Origin: Anas platyrhynchos
Lineage: Eukaryota > Chordata > Aves > Anseriformes > Anatidae
Reading direction: 5' to 3'
DNA: 64,000 nt
Assembly (NCBI RefSeq): GCF_047663525.1
Contig: NC_092603.1
Location: 1,942,001 to 2,006,000, forward strand
Both the position numbers and the translations under genes were made by a program. Under the pieces are notes generated by a model. The model had not been told where the DNA came from. It ran no database searches and saw nothing but the letters and a program-made list of their open reading frames with translations. This document shows, piece after piece, positions 22,283 to 33,212 of this stretch (its first letter is position 1; every line of letters starts with the position of its first letter).

Positions 22283-22743
22283 AGTTGTGCACTCGGCTGA
22301 GGGTGGAGAGGCCTTGCAAGGAGATCTGGACAGATTGGAGAGCTGGGCAATCACCAACTGCATGAAGTTTAACAAAGGCAAGTACTGGGTCCTGCACCTG
22401 GGATGGGGCAACCCTGGCTATATGTGCAGACTGGGGGATGAGACACTGGAGATCAGCCCTGCAGAGAGAGATCTGGGGGTTGTGGTTGACAGCAAGCTGA
22501 ACATGAGCCAGCAGTGTACCCTAGCAGCCAGGAGGGCCAACTGTATCCTGGGGTGCATCGAGCACGGCATTGCTAGTTGGCCCAGGGAGGTGATTGTCCC
22601 ACTCTACTCTGCGCTCTGCGGCCTCACCTCGAGGACTCTGTGCAGTTCTGGGCACCACAGTACAAGAAGGACGTGAAACTATTGGAGAGTGTCCATAGAA
22701 AAGCCCCAGAGATGGTGAAGGGCCTAGAGGGGAAGATGTATGC
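22283..22743 (+). mobile_element. CR1 ORF2 C-terminal part (chimera 2, part C)
   Basis: [39 protein letters not shown] and [17 protein letters not shown] identify the CR1 RT C-terminal region. Confidence 0.8.
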
Positions 22744-23245
22744 CTTCAGCCAGTTCTCTTAGTACTCTGGGATGAATCCCATCAGGCCCTGTAGTCTTGT
22801 ATGCATTCATCTGGAGCAGCAAATCCCACACAAATTCGGGGTTTCTTGGGACTTTATCATTCCTGCAGTCACTGTCCTCCAGCTCAGGGCACCTGGGGTC
22901 CCACAGCCCAGCATCAGTGTTGAGGCAAAGAAAGCAATAGACATCTCTGTGAATGATCCTGTCTGACCATCCCCATCAAGTAACAGACCAATGCTTTCTC
23001 TCATCCTACTTTTGCTGTTAAGAGAGATTAAGGAAAAAAAAAAAAAAAAAAAAAAAAAGGATTTTATTTCCCTTCACAGTACTGTCCAGATTCAACTCAA
23101 ATTAAGCTTTGGCCATATGAATTTTCTCCTTACAAAGGCAAACAGTACCTCTGTAGTCTTTCCATGTTGACTCTCTTCCCTTCCAGCAAACAGGAACTTT
23201 CCTCATCCACCTAAGCTCTAGAAGAAGGTCTCTGCCCATCTGAGC
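22744..23245 (-). mobile_element. Inverted CR1 RT fragment 2
   Basis: Counterpart of 6933-7440, with an A-homopolymer of about 25 nt at about 23034-23058. Confidence 0.7.
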
Positions 23246-23776
23246 AAACCTTCTGCCATGGCTGCTTTAATGAAGATGGGATCAGGGCTGGCACTTTGCC
23301 TTCAGCACCCTGGGCAAAGGGTGGCAGCTCTGGGCTCGACACCCAGCTGCGCCCGATTCCCTGCAGCTTCCGATCCTGCTCAGCTCTTCACTGCCATCTC
23401 TCCACATTTTCCAATTGCTCACAGTTTGATTCCTTCTTGCATACATGGAGATGAACGAACATAGCAAGTGGCTTTCCCTGGAGGTCTGGAGAGGCCCCCA
23501 CTGGGGTCAAGCACCTCGTGCTTGCTAAAGGCAGTGGACTGGGCACCCAGCTGCAATGGGATGGTGGTGCCAGCCCTGCAGAGCTCCCCAGACATTGCCC
23601 CAGGGGCAGAGCTGCTCCAGGAGGGTTATTGCAGCCAGGAACTGGGCAAAGGTTGGGAAAGTTGGGCGGAGCCTTGTACTTTCTGCAGCTCTGCTGGGTG
23701 CCGTGAGGGAGATCTAACTTGGCTTGGAGAAAAACCTCTGGGGGGCCACCTGTCCCCTGGGGGACCTCTCTCTCAG
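23246..23776 (+). promoter_or_regulatory. 5' flank of BTN-4
   Basis: Conserved BTN upstream segment, with a GC-box-like GGGCGG about 110 bp before the ATG and CTCTCTCTCAG directly before it. Confidence 0.4.
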
Positions 23777-23995
23777 ATGGGGCTCCCCTGGGCCTGCGGC
23801 CACCACAGCCTCACCTGCCATGCCAGGGGCCTCCTGACTTCCCTTGTCACTCTGCTCCTCCTCCGCCTGGGCTCAGGTAGGATCCTGCGGGGCTGCTGGG
23901 GGCTCTCCCCCCTGTACATGCAGACTTGCTACTGCGGGACAGGGGAGCGGCCATGGGAAAGAGGGGACTGGAGCCCACAGCTCGCCCGTGCTGGG

Positions 23996-24010
23996 TTTCA
24001 CTTTCACTTT
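23996..24010 (-). promoter_or_regulatory. ISRE/IRF-like element in BTN-4 intron 1
   Basis: AAAGTGAAAGTGAAA on the minus strand, about 120 bp after the leader exon. Confidence 0.4.
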
Positions 24011-24287
24011 GGTTCTTTCACGCAATATGGCTGCTGCCTTGCCTGCCCTTTCTGTGTCTCCTTCACCCGCCCGAATGCTGCAGAGAGGGCTCCCACTCCC
24101 AGCACACCTCCTTCTCCTGCACGTCCTCCCTCTCTCCCTCTCCTGTTTCCCCGGTCATATCCCATGGGACACGGGGGACACAGCACGCACCAACTCACAC
24201 ACCAACTCACGCCCTTTGTCACTCACTGACCCTAAATTTACGATGGCAAAATCTTACCTCCTCTCTGTGCCCTTCTCCATTGCCCAG

Positions 24288-24763
24288 TGTCAGAAACATC
24301 TCAAATAGTTTTCTTCAGACAGGAACTTCTGTGACGCTCTTTTATTCACGATTGCAATGGTCCTGCCAATCAGGAGCACATTTTAGTAAACAAATCCGAA
24401 CCTTTTATTCCCCATTACCCAACACCTGATCACCTCCCCTGTTTCCTCATTGGATGAGCCCTAAAGGTTCACAAGACACAATATATGGTCTTCTATACCA
24501 TATATGTATAATTTTTCTTTCTTTCTTTCTTTTTTTCAACACTTTAATTATTCCTTTCTCATATTTTGAGAACTTGTGATCTTTGCTTTCCTGTTCTCAC
24601 ACTGCTCATCCTCTTTTTCTCAAGCTTCTACCTTATTTTGGAACAGTGAGACCTTCTACGGTCCACTTAGCTTCTTAGCATTTCTCCTTATTATGACTAC
24701 ACAATTACCTTGGAATGCAGAAAAATAATTCTCTGCTGCAAAAACACAACATTGTTTCTCACA
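24288..24763 (-). mobile_element. Solo LTR of the ERV A/B family, abutting the IgV exon
   Basis: A 476-bp LTR (TGTCAGAAAC ... GTTTCTCACA) flanked by a 4-bp direct repeat CCAG (24284-24287 and 24764-24767), as expected for a class I ERV. It lies exactly at the intron 1/IgV boundary, and the duplicated CCAG supplies the AG before the IgV exon. The left flank is the same as that of fossil B. No internal region is present. Confidence 0.85.
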
Positions 24764-27700
24764 CCAGCCCAGCTCAGAGTGGAGGGACCAGGCCAGCCTG
24801 TCACTGCCGCCGTGGGACAGGATGTCGTGCTGCCCTGCCACTTGTCCCCTCAACGCGATGCTCGCAGCTTGGAGGTCAGGTGGATCCGGGACAAGTTCTC
24901 TGAGACAGTGCACCACTACCGCAATGGAGAGGACCTGTACGGGGAGCAGATGGGGGCATATGTTGGGAGGACAGAGTTGGCCAGGGATGGTCTCTCTGCT
25001 GGAAGCCTGGACTTGCGAATCACGGGGCTGAGACCCTCTGATGATGGCCAGTACATCTGCACTGTGGAAGATGCTGATACTTATGCTGAAGCCATTGTGG
25101 AGCTGGAGGTGTCAGGTTAGTGTCTGGGTTGAGGCATTCAAGGGATGGTGCAGGTGTCCCCGGGTTTGTGTGTCCCACCCAGGACCCGGTCCCATCCTCA
25201 TGGCCATCTACGTGGCCTTTCGAACAGTACAGTGTGATGGGGCTTCTCCTCTGTCAGTGAGCACTTGTACAGGAAGAAGTAGACCTGTGTCCTTGCAGGC
25301 TTTTTATTGAGAGAGAGATGCATGAATGCAATGATTTAATTCAATCTCAGGGACCCTCATTGAACTCCATTCCCATGCTGTTGTGTGGGCAGTGGGCACA
25401 GGTTGCTGAGCAGGTCCTTCAGCTGTGCCAACAACACGTGTGGGTTAGGGGTGAGAGTGGATCCTTGAAGTGTCCAGTCCCTGAGCCCCTGGGGACATGG
25501 CTGGTCTGTGCTGTGTCTGGCATGGGAGCAGATGGGGTCTTTGCCTTGAAACTGAATCCCTCCCCAAGTCAAGCCCCAGACACACGCTCTTCCCCCAGCC
25601 ACAGGCGCTGATCCCCACCTCTCCCTGGGGGGCTACGAGGCCGGGGGCGTCCGGGTGCTGTGTCGATCGGCCGGCTGGTACCCGCTGCCGCAGCTGCTGT
25701 GGAGGGATGCTCGCGGGCAGCACCTGCCCTCGGTCTCCCAGACACATTCCCAGGACCAGGAGGGGCTCTTTGAAATCGAAGGTGCCGTCATCGTGACCGG
25801 GAGCGTGGAGGGGTCCTTGTCTTGCGTGGTCAGGAACAGCCGCATCCAGCAGGAGAGGGAATTTTCCCTGCACATCGCAGGTACAAATGGCACAGCCAGG
25901 ACGAGGTGTTCCTGGCCCCTGCACTTCTCCTGAGCCAGGAGAAGTCTGGGTCTTGCTCTTCCATCTGCGCACATGGAAATGCAGCCCCTTTCCTGCTGCC
26001 TTTTCTCAGCTTCATTCTTCCACAACGCCCAACTCTGGATGGTGGCTCTGGCTCTGGTCCTCGTGCTTTTGGCTGTGTCCATTGGCCTCGGTGTTTATCT
26101 CTTTGTAAAGAAAAGTAAGTTAGCAGCGCAGGAATGGAGCAGAGCCGGGTGTTCTGCAGGGACCCGCGTGGGTCTGGAGCAAGGGGCCTTGGGTGGGAGG
26201 CCAGGGAGCATGGCTACAGCGTGGGGATGGTGGCAAGGCGCAGCCCCTCTGCAGATATTCCCACCCAGCAACCAAGCTGCTCTGCTCACCACCTGTTCCT
26301 CCGCCTTTGCTTTTCAGCGGCACAGAGCCGAGAGCTGGGTGAGTCCTTGCAGTCCCTGCCCCCAGCCCCCGGGGAAGTGGTGTCCCTGCGGGAGGGACTG
26401 GTCTGGGTGGGCTCTGGGGGCTTGTGTGCTGGTGGCTCGGGGGTGCTGGAGGAGCAGCTGGAGCCTGGGGTGGGAGTGGGGAGTGCTGGGGCTGGGGCTG
26501 CCCTGGGCACAAAACACGGCCGGGATGGCTGAAAGGAAAGGGAATCAAGGTGGGGACAGGGAGTGAGCTGTGGGGCTGCCCCTCTCTGCACTGATGCTTC
26601 TGGGACAGGGACGTCCTCCAGCTATCCCCATTCACTTCCACTTGTGTTTTGGTGGCACGGTGCAGAGAGCTGCACAAGTGTCTGTCCTTAATGCTACAAG
26701 TCTTGCAAAATGCTGGGCCTCGGTCCTCGTTAGTCTGGTCACTACAAGTCTGGGAGCAGGTTGGTCTGTGCACATACATGACAGCAAAAGAATTTGGGGT
26801 CTAGCCATCTAGCCATGGAAGCAGCAATGTGGTGAGTCTCTCCACTCTGACCAGTCATTCCTTTTGCTTTCCTATATCAGCCAAAAAGGATGCAAAGCTG
26901 GGGAAGTCTCCTTCCCCAAGGAGAATTCATTTGGTGTCTTCCCATGGGCATACTCCCCTCTGACCGTACATTGCTTCTCTTTTTCTTTTCCAGTGCAACA
27001 AGCTGCAGAGATAGGTGAGTATCCATCCATGAACTGAAAGAATTTGTGGTATAGACATGGGATGAGAAGTTTTTCCCTCTGATCATGTATTCCTTATGCT
27101 TTTCCAGAAGAAAAAGCTGAAAGACTGGGTGAGTCTCTCTTTCCCTGCACCCTCCCCCCAGGACTGAAGGAACTGGGGGGCATTCCTTTATAGCAGCCCC
27201 TTGATAAGAACCCGATTCCTCTCATCGATGCATTGCTCTTATTTTCCTTTTCAGAGGAACAAGCTGCAGAGCTGGGTGAGTGTCCCCATCCTTGAGCCCC
27301 AGGGCAACACCAAGGCGATGTGCAGGGGAGGGTGGGCAGCTGGGACAGAGCAGCCCAGGGCTGGCCCCTCACCCTGCCCACACCCACTGGCCACCAGCCA
27401 TGGGCTGTGACCAGCTCTCCCCTCTCCTTCCAGCATGGAGAAGGTCTGTCCTGCCTCATAATAGAGGTATGTGTGCATTGGGTTGCCCTCTGAGGTGCTT
27501 CTCCTGCCCTTGCTGGGGCATGTTCAGGAGCCAAGAGGTGCCCCATCTCCTGCCCCGTGGGGCAGCTCCTGGCCCCGAGCCGGGGAAAGCCTGCCCAGGG
27601 CTGAGCTCTGCCCCTGATGGCCTGGCTCCTTCTGTCCCTGCAGTGAAGGTGACCCTGGATCCAGACACGGCTCATCCCCAGCTTGTTGTGTCTCAGGACA

Positions 27701-28759
27701 AGAGCAGTGTGAGACGGGAAAGTGAATGGCAGCAGGTTCCTGACACACCAGAGAGATTTATCTATTTGTGCTGCGTGCTGGGCCGTGAGGAGTTCAGAGA
27801 GCGGAAGCACTGCTGGTTGGTGGAGGTGGAGGGAGAGTGGCTAAGGATTCATGGTGGGCTGTGGGGGTGGCCAGGGCATCTGTGAAGAGAAAGAAGTGGA
27901 TCAACATGAGCCCTGAAGAAGGGATCTTGGCTGTGCAGTACTATCAGGGGCAGCTCGAGTCTCTCACATCTCCTCCCACTCCCTTGTCCCTGTCCCCTGT
28001 CCCAACAAGGATCTGGGTCTGTCTGGACTGTACCCAGGAGCGGGTGTCGTTTATCAATGCTGACAATGGGGTCGAGATCTTCACTTTCACAGCAGCCTCC
28101 TTCAATGGCGAGACCATCCGCCCCTGGTTCCTGTTGTGGACATGGGAAATTCAGCTGTGCCTGAGGGACAGCACCCCCCAGACCCCGTCCCCAGCCCTGG
28201 GGAGCTCCAGCCCTTCTCCAGACACTCCTGCATCACCTCTCCTTGGTTCTGCAGGAGCAGCACAGAAATGAAGGGCAGTGGGGTCAGGGGCTGCCCGGTG
28301 TTCCTCCCTGCTGCTGGAGGAGGGCTGGGATGCTGCAAGCAGGGGCCAGGCCCCTTGCAGCCCCTGGGCTCTGCCCTGCACGTGGCTCCTGTGCTGGGGC
28401 ACAAGCCCTGCTGGCACCCACGGGTCTCCCCCTGCCTCTGAGCCCCAGCGGGCAGCACAGGGGCTGCAGCAGCTCTCCACGCTCCTCTCCCCTCTGCTTG
28501 CAGACCCCAGGGCAAGGGATGTGGTCACTGTGTGCTGCTGGCCAGTGCAGGCCACCTTTGCCTCCTAGGTTGGGGTTGATCCTTGCTCTGTGCCTGGTGC
28601 TGAGCATGAGCAGCCTGTGGGGGCTCTTTGTTCCCTCCTCTGGAGCACATCAAGGCCCAGCAGCAGCAGGACTGTGGCAAATAAAGTTTTGTACAGGAAG
28701 ATGGAGTCTGGCAGTGGCATTTCCTGGGTGCTTTGTGTCCTGAGGCCTTGCTGCCTGGG

Positions 28760-28945
28760 AAGGCGTCTTGCAGCAGACCGTCTCCTCAGACACCTTGCCC
28801 TGCAGAGCCTTCGCCGTCCTCGTAGCCCTCCCTTGGAGGCTCTCGCACAGTTTCACGCCCTTCGTCTGCTGAGGTGCCCACAGCTGCATGCAGTGCTCGA
28901 GGCGAGGCCGCAGCAGGCCAAGCAGAGCAGGACGATCCCTTCCCT
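28760..28945 (-). mobile_element. Old CR1 fragment between BTN-4 and DMB-3
   Basis: Counterpart of 3040-3300, shorter at its right side. Confidence 0.65.
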
Positions 28946-29049
28946 TTGGGGTCCCATGCCATGTCCCCCACAACCTCGTTCCTCTTGGTAACACACTGTA
29001 GGAGTGTGTGAGCCTCTGCCCAGTGCACAGAACACTGCAGATACACCAG

Positions 29050-29731
29050 CGGGGCTTGTGGAGCATCTTTATTGTCAGCACCACGGCATCGGGTCTGAGA
29101 TGGGGCCAAACGGGAGCCACCGGTGCCGGGAGGTGTCCGTCTGGGGGTCCTCAGATGCTGCCTGGGGAAGGGGGGGACACACAGGGCGAGAGATGGGGTG
29201 ATTTGCCCCTTGCCAATGGGGACGGGGATGGAGACACCGTTACCTGTGGGGTCGTTGCCTGGCCCTGAAGCGGTAGACGCCAGCGAGAAAGAAGCCAAGT
29301 CCCAGCACCATCAGCACAGTGGCCACCACCACCAGTATCGTCACCTCTGGCATCAGTCCGGGACCTGTGGGGACACGGCCGGGTGAGTGGCAGCAAGGAG
29401 CCAAGACCGCCGGCATCCGGCTGCGGTCCTGCACCTCTCCACTCACTCCAGTCCTCCAGGAGAGGCTCCTGCAGGCTGACGTGCTGCACCGAGCACGTGT
29501 AGGTGTCGCCTGCCACCGGGGCCACCAGCAGGGACACCTGCGTCTGGTAGCTCCAGTCGCCATTGGGGATGGCGGAGATGGGGTTGTAGTCATTGGGCTC
29601 CACAATGTCCCCGTTGTGCAGCCAGATGACGGTCACCTCAGGGGGGTAGAAGCCCCAGATGTGGCAGCTGAGGCGCACGGGCACACTGGCGTTCCCCGTC
29701 GCCGCGGGGATGATGCAGACTTGGGGCTGCG
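29050..29731 (-). pseudogene. DMB: DMB-3: MHC class II DM-beta 3' fragment
   Basis: Minus-strand exons: beta-2 29447-29731 (285 nt, open), a fused membrane/tail exon 29244-29364 and last exon end 29151-29161; polyadenylation signal 29068-29073. Beta-2 keeps VRLSCHIWGFYPPEVTVIW, PNGDWSYQTQ and GDTYTCSVQH. A deletion joins the end of the membrane exon (YRFRAR) to the end of the tail exon, removing the intron between them and the YTPL sorting motif. No leader or beta-1 exon lies upstream. Convergent with BTN-4. Confidence 0.85.
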
Positions 29732-29779
29732 CTGGAGCAGGGATGGGGATGGTGTCAGTGGTGGGAGAGCCCCTTTCCC

Positions 29780-30130
29780 TGCCCTGTGCAACGTCTCCAC
29801 GCAATGTTCCTTGCAACGCTCCCATGCAATGCCCTGTGCAAAGCTCCACGCAACTTCCCCATGCCTCTTCCCCATGAAACGCCCTGTGCAAGTTCTAGGC
29901 ATTGTCCCATGCAATGTCATACGCGACATCCCCATGCGATGCTCACAAGATGCCCTGTGCAACGCTCCTGTGCCACACCCTGCAAGAGGCATTGCTCTGT
30001 GCAACATCCCCTTGCAAAGGGCAATGCAATGAGCTGTTCAGTGCTGCATGTAACATCCCCCTGTGACGTCCTCACGCAGCATGCTCTGCAACACCCCCAT
30101 GCAATGTCCGTTGCAACATCTTGCCAAAGC
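29780..30130. repeat. TGCAA-rich minisatellite
   Basis: About 350 bp of imperfect CCCATGCAATGCC / TGTGCAACGCTCC repeats between DMB-3 and the unit spacer. Confidence 0.7.
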
Positions 30131-30461
30131 AATTAGCTGCAGGGCAGATTCTTTCTGCAGCAGAGCAGGGGATCCGATGGGCAGGGTTATTTTCTTCCAG
30201 CATCGAGCCCACTTGAGGGAGACACCAGGACCCAGCAGCCCTTTCGAGGGAGGCTAACAAGGCGTAGGCAGAGCCAGCAAGGCCCCGTGCCTGGCCGTTC
30301 AAAAGCAACCCCTGAGAAGTCCGACGACAAGGAATGCAGCGACCAAGGTGGGCAAACAGGGCATGGCGCATCAGAAGGGAGTGGCAGGCAGTTCATGCAG
30401 GGAGGGTGAGCAGGGAGGGCAGAGCATTCCTCCCCGCCCATATGAACAACTCCTCTAACGG

Positions 30462-31162
30462 TGGTCTACTTCTAGCTAGGCTGCAATGGTCTCCACCAGG
30501 CACAGTGCTCTCTGTAGCAAGTCTGTACACACCCAGACTGACTGCCCGCTCAAAAATGCACCAGTTCAGGTCTCTGGGTGCAGGGAGCGTCTGAGCCTCT
30601 TGCTGCCATCTGCGGCAGGAAGAGAGACTGTGTGTGCGTGAGGTGTGAGCAGGTGGATGACCTGGTCCACCTGGTGGCAGAACTCAAGGAGGAGGTGGAG
30701 AGGTTGAGGGCTATCAGGGAGTGAGAGCGGGAGATAGAGTGGTGGGGAACTCCCTGCAGGGCCAGAAGGAGAGGTACCAGGGTGAGACACCCCAAATGGG
30801 GGTGGACCCCCTCCCCTGTCGCTGTCGGGCAGAGGGACGGCACCTGGGAGTTGAGGAGGAATGGAGACAGGTCCCTGCTCGACATCGCAGGTGATCCCCT
30901 CCCCAAAAGGCCCCACCTTCCCAGGTGCCCTTCCACAACAGGTTTGAGGCCCTGGAGCTTGAGGGACCGGGAGCTGAGGAAGAGGTAGAAAGTGTAGCCA
31001 GGAGGATGCCTACACTCAGGAAGTCGACTCCACGCCTCAGGACTGCTCTCCTCTTTTGATAGTCCAGGCTGGCAGTGATGACAATGAAGAGAGAAGCCTG
31101 AAGGCTATCAAATGGGACGTTAGGGGACTGAGGCGGTTAGTGGATGGAGCGGGAGTACAGGT
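30462..31162 (+). mobile_element. CR1 5' end and ORF1 (chimera 3, part A)
   Basis: As 5286-6152 but with about 180 bp of the VVGDSLLRG region missing at about 31047. ORF1 is also frame-broken. Confidence 0.8.
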
Positions 31163-31478
31163 GGAGCAGATCTCCACACTGCAGCCCATGGAGGAGCCCC
31201 CGGTGCAGGAGGTGGAAGGGGCCTGGAGGAGGCTGCAGCCCATGGAGAGCTGCAGGAGCAGGCCCCAGGCCAGAGCCACAGCCCATGGAGAGGAGCCCCC
31301 GCAGGATCAGGAGGTCTGGGGGGACCTGCAACCTATGGGTTATCCAGATTGGAACAGTTTGCTCCTGACAGATGTACCTCATACTACAGACCCATACTGG
31401 GGCAGTTGCTGGAGAGCTGCTGCCTGTGGGAAGCCCATGTAGGATCAGTTTTGGAAGGACGGCATCCCATGGGAGGAG
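31163..31478 (+). mobile_element. LTR-derived segment (chimera 3, part B)
   Basis: Counterpart of 6153-6466. Confidence 0.65.
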
Positions 31479-31939
31479 TTGTTGACTCGGCTGAGGGTGG
31501 AAAGCTCTTGCAGAGAGATCTGGACAGACTGGAGACTGGGCAATCACCAACTGCATGAAGTTTAACAAAGGCAAGTGCCAGGTCCTGCACCTGGGACACA
31601 GCAACCCTGGCTATACGTGCAGACTGGGGGATGAGACACTGGAGAGCAGCCCTGCAGAGAGAGATCTGGGGGTTGTGGTTGACAGCAAGCTGAACATGAG
31701 CCAGCAGTGTGCCCGAGCAGCCAGGAGGGCCAACTGTATCCTGGGGTGCATCGAGCACGGCATTGCTAGTCGGTCAAGGGAGGTGATTGTCCTGCTCTGC
31801 TCTGCGCTCTGCAGCCTCACCTCGAGGACTCTATGCAGTTCTGGCCACCACAGTACAAGAAGGACGTGAAACTATTGGAGAGTGTCCAGAGAAAGGCCAC
31901 AGACATGGTGAAGGAAAGGACCTTGAGGGGAAGATGTAT
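31479..31939 (+). mobile_element. CR1 ORF2 C-terminal part (chimera 3, part C)
   Basis: [34 protein letters not shown] and [17 protein letters not shown]. Confidence 0.8.
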
Positions 31940-32445
31940 GCATTCAGCCAGATCTCTTTGTACTCTGGGATGAATCCCATCAGGCCCTATAGTATTGTAT
32001 GCATTCATCTGGAGCAGCAAATCCCACACAAATTCGGGGTTGTTGGGAATATATCGTTCCTTCATTTGCTGTCCTCCAGCTCAAGGCACCTGGGGTCCCA
32101 CAGCCCAGCATCAGTGTTGAAGACAAAGGCAAAGAAAGCATCAAACATCTCTGTGAATGACCCCGTCTGACCATCCCCATCAAGTAACAGACCGATGCTT
32201 TCTCTCATCCTACTTTTGCTGTTAAGAGAGTTAAAGGAAAAAAAAAAAAAAAAAAAAAAAGCATTTTATTTCCCTTCACAGTACTGTCCAGATTCAACTC
32301 AAATTGAGCTTTGGCCATATGACTTTTCTCCCTACAAAAGCAAACAGTACCTCTGTAGTCTTTCCATGTTGCCTGACTTCCCTTCCAGCAAACAGGAGTT
32401 TTCCTTATCCACCTAAGCTCTTGAAGAAGGTCCCTGCCCATCTGA
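31940..32445 (-). mobile_element. Inverted CR1 RT fragment 3
   Basis: Counterpart of 6933-7440, with an A-homopolymer at about 32238-32260. Confidence 0.7.
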
Positions 32446-32978
32446 GCCAACCTTCTGCCACAGTTGCTTTACTGGAGCCGGGAGAGGCACTGGCACTTTG
32501 CCTTCAGCACCCTGGGCAAAGGGTGGCACCTCTGGGCTCAGCACCCTGCTGTGCCCCATTCCCTGCAGCCTCCGATTCTGCTCAGCTCTTCACTGCCATC
32601 TCTCCACATTTTCCCATTGCTCACAGTTTGATTCCTCCTTGCATGCATGGAGATGAACAACCTTAGCCACTGGCTTTCCCTGGAGGTCTGGAGAGGCCCC
32701 CACTGGGGTCAAGCAACTCGTGCTTGCTAAAGGCAGTGGACTGGACACCCAGCTGCAATGGGATGGTGGTGCCAGCCCTGCAGAGCTCCCCAGACGTTCC
32801 CCTAGGGGCAGAGCTGCTCCAGGAGGGTTATTGCAGCCAGGAACTGGGCAAAGGTTGGGAAAGTTGGGTGGAGCCTTGTACTTTCTGCAGCTCTGCTGGG
32901 TGCCGTGAGGGACATCTCTCTTGGCTTGGAAAAAAACCCCTGGGGGGCCAACTGCCCCCTGGGGGACTTCTCTCTCAG
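32446..32978 (+). promoter_or_regulatory. 5' flank of BTN-5
   Basis: Conserved BTN upstream segment. The GC-box-like site of BTN-2 and BTN-4 reads GGGTGG here. Confidence 0.4.
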
Positions 32979-33197
32979 ATGGGGCTCCCCTGGGGCTGGG
33001 GCTGCCCCAGCCACACCGGCCATGCCAGGGGCCTCCTGATTTTCCTCATCACTCTGCTCCTCCTCCAGCTCGGCTCTGGTAGGATACAGCGGGGCTGCTG
33101 GGGACTCTCCCCATTGTGCATGCAGACTTGCTGCTGTGGGACAGGGGAGCAGCTTTGGGAAAGGGGGGACTGGAGCCCACAGCTTGCCCGTGCTGGG

Positions 33198-33212
33198 TTT
33201 CACTTTCCCTTT
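33198..33212 (-). promoter_or_regulatory. ISRE/IRF-like element in BTN-5 intron 1
   Basis: AAAGGGAAAGTGAAA on the minus strand. One half-site differs by one base from the BTN-2 and BTN-4 version. Confidence 0.35.

Larger units (their letters stand above)
23777..28271 (+). pseudogene. BTN-4: butyrophilin-like gene, B30.2 frameshifted
   Basis: Exons: leader 23777-23876, IgV 24768-25115, IgC 25605-25880, transmembrane 26010-26114, heptads 26318-26338, 26881-26901, 26994-27014, 27108-27128 and 27255-27275, 33-nt exon 27434-27466, B30.2 27644-28271; polyadenylation signal 28680-28685. The ectodomain and membrane exons are intact (VVLPCHLSP...DDGQYICTVED; VLCRSAGWYP; YLFVKK tail). The B30.2 exon is 628 nt against 629 in sisters: one base is missing in the CTAAGG run near 27842, so the domain fails after about 65 residues. 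The heptad exon at 26881 has GG instead of a GT donor. A solo LTR sits immediately before IgV. It may still make a membrane protein with a truncated B30.2 domain. Confidence 0.8.
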
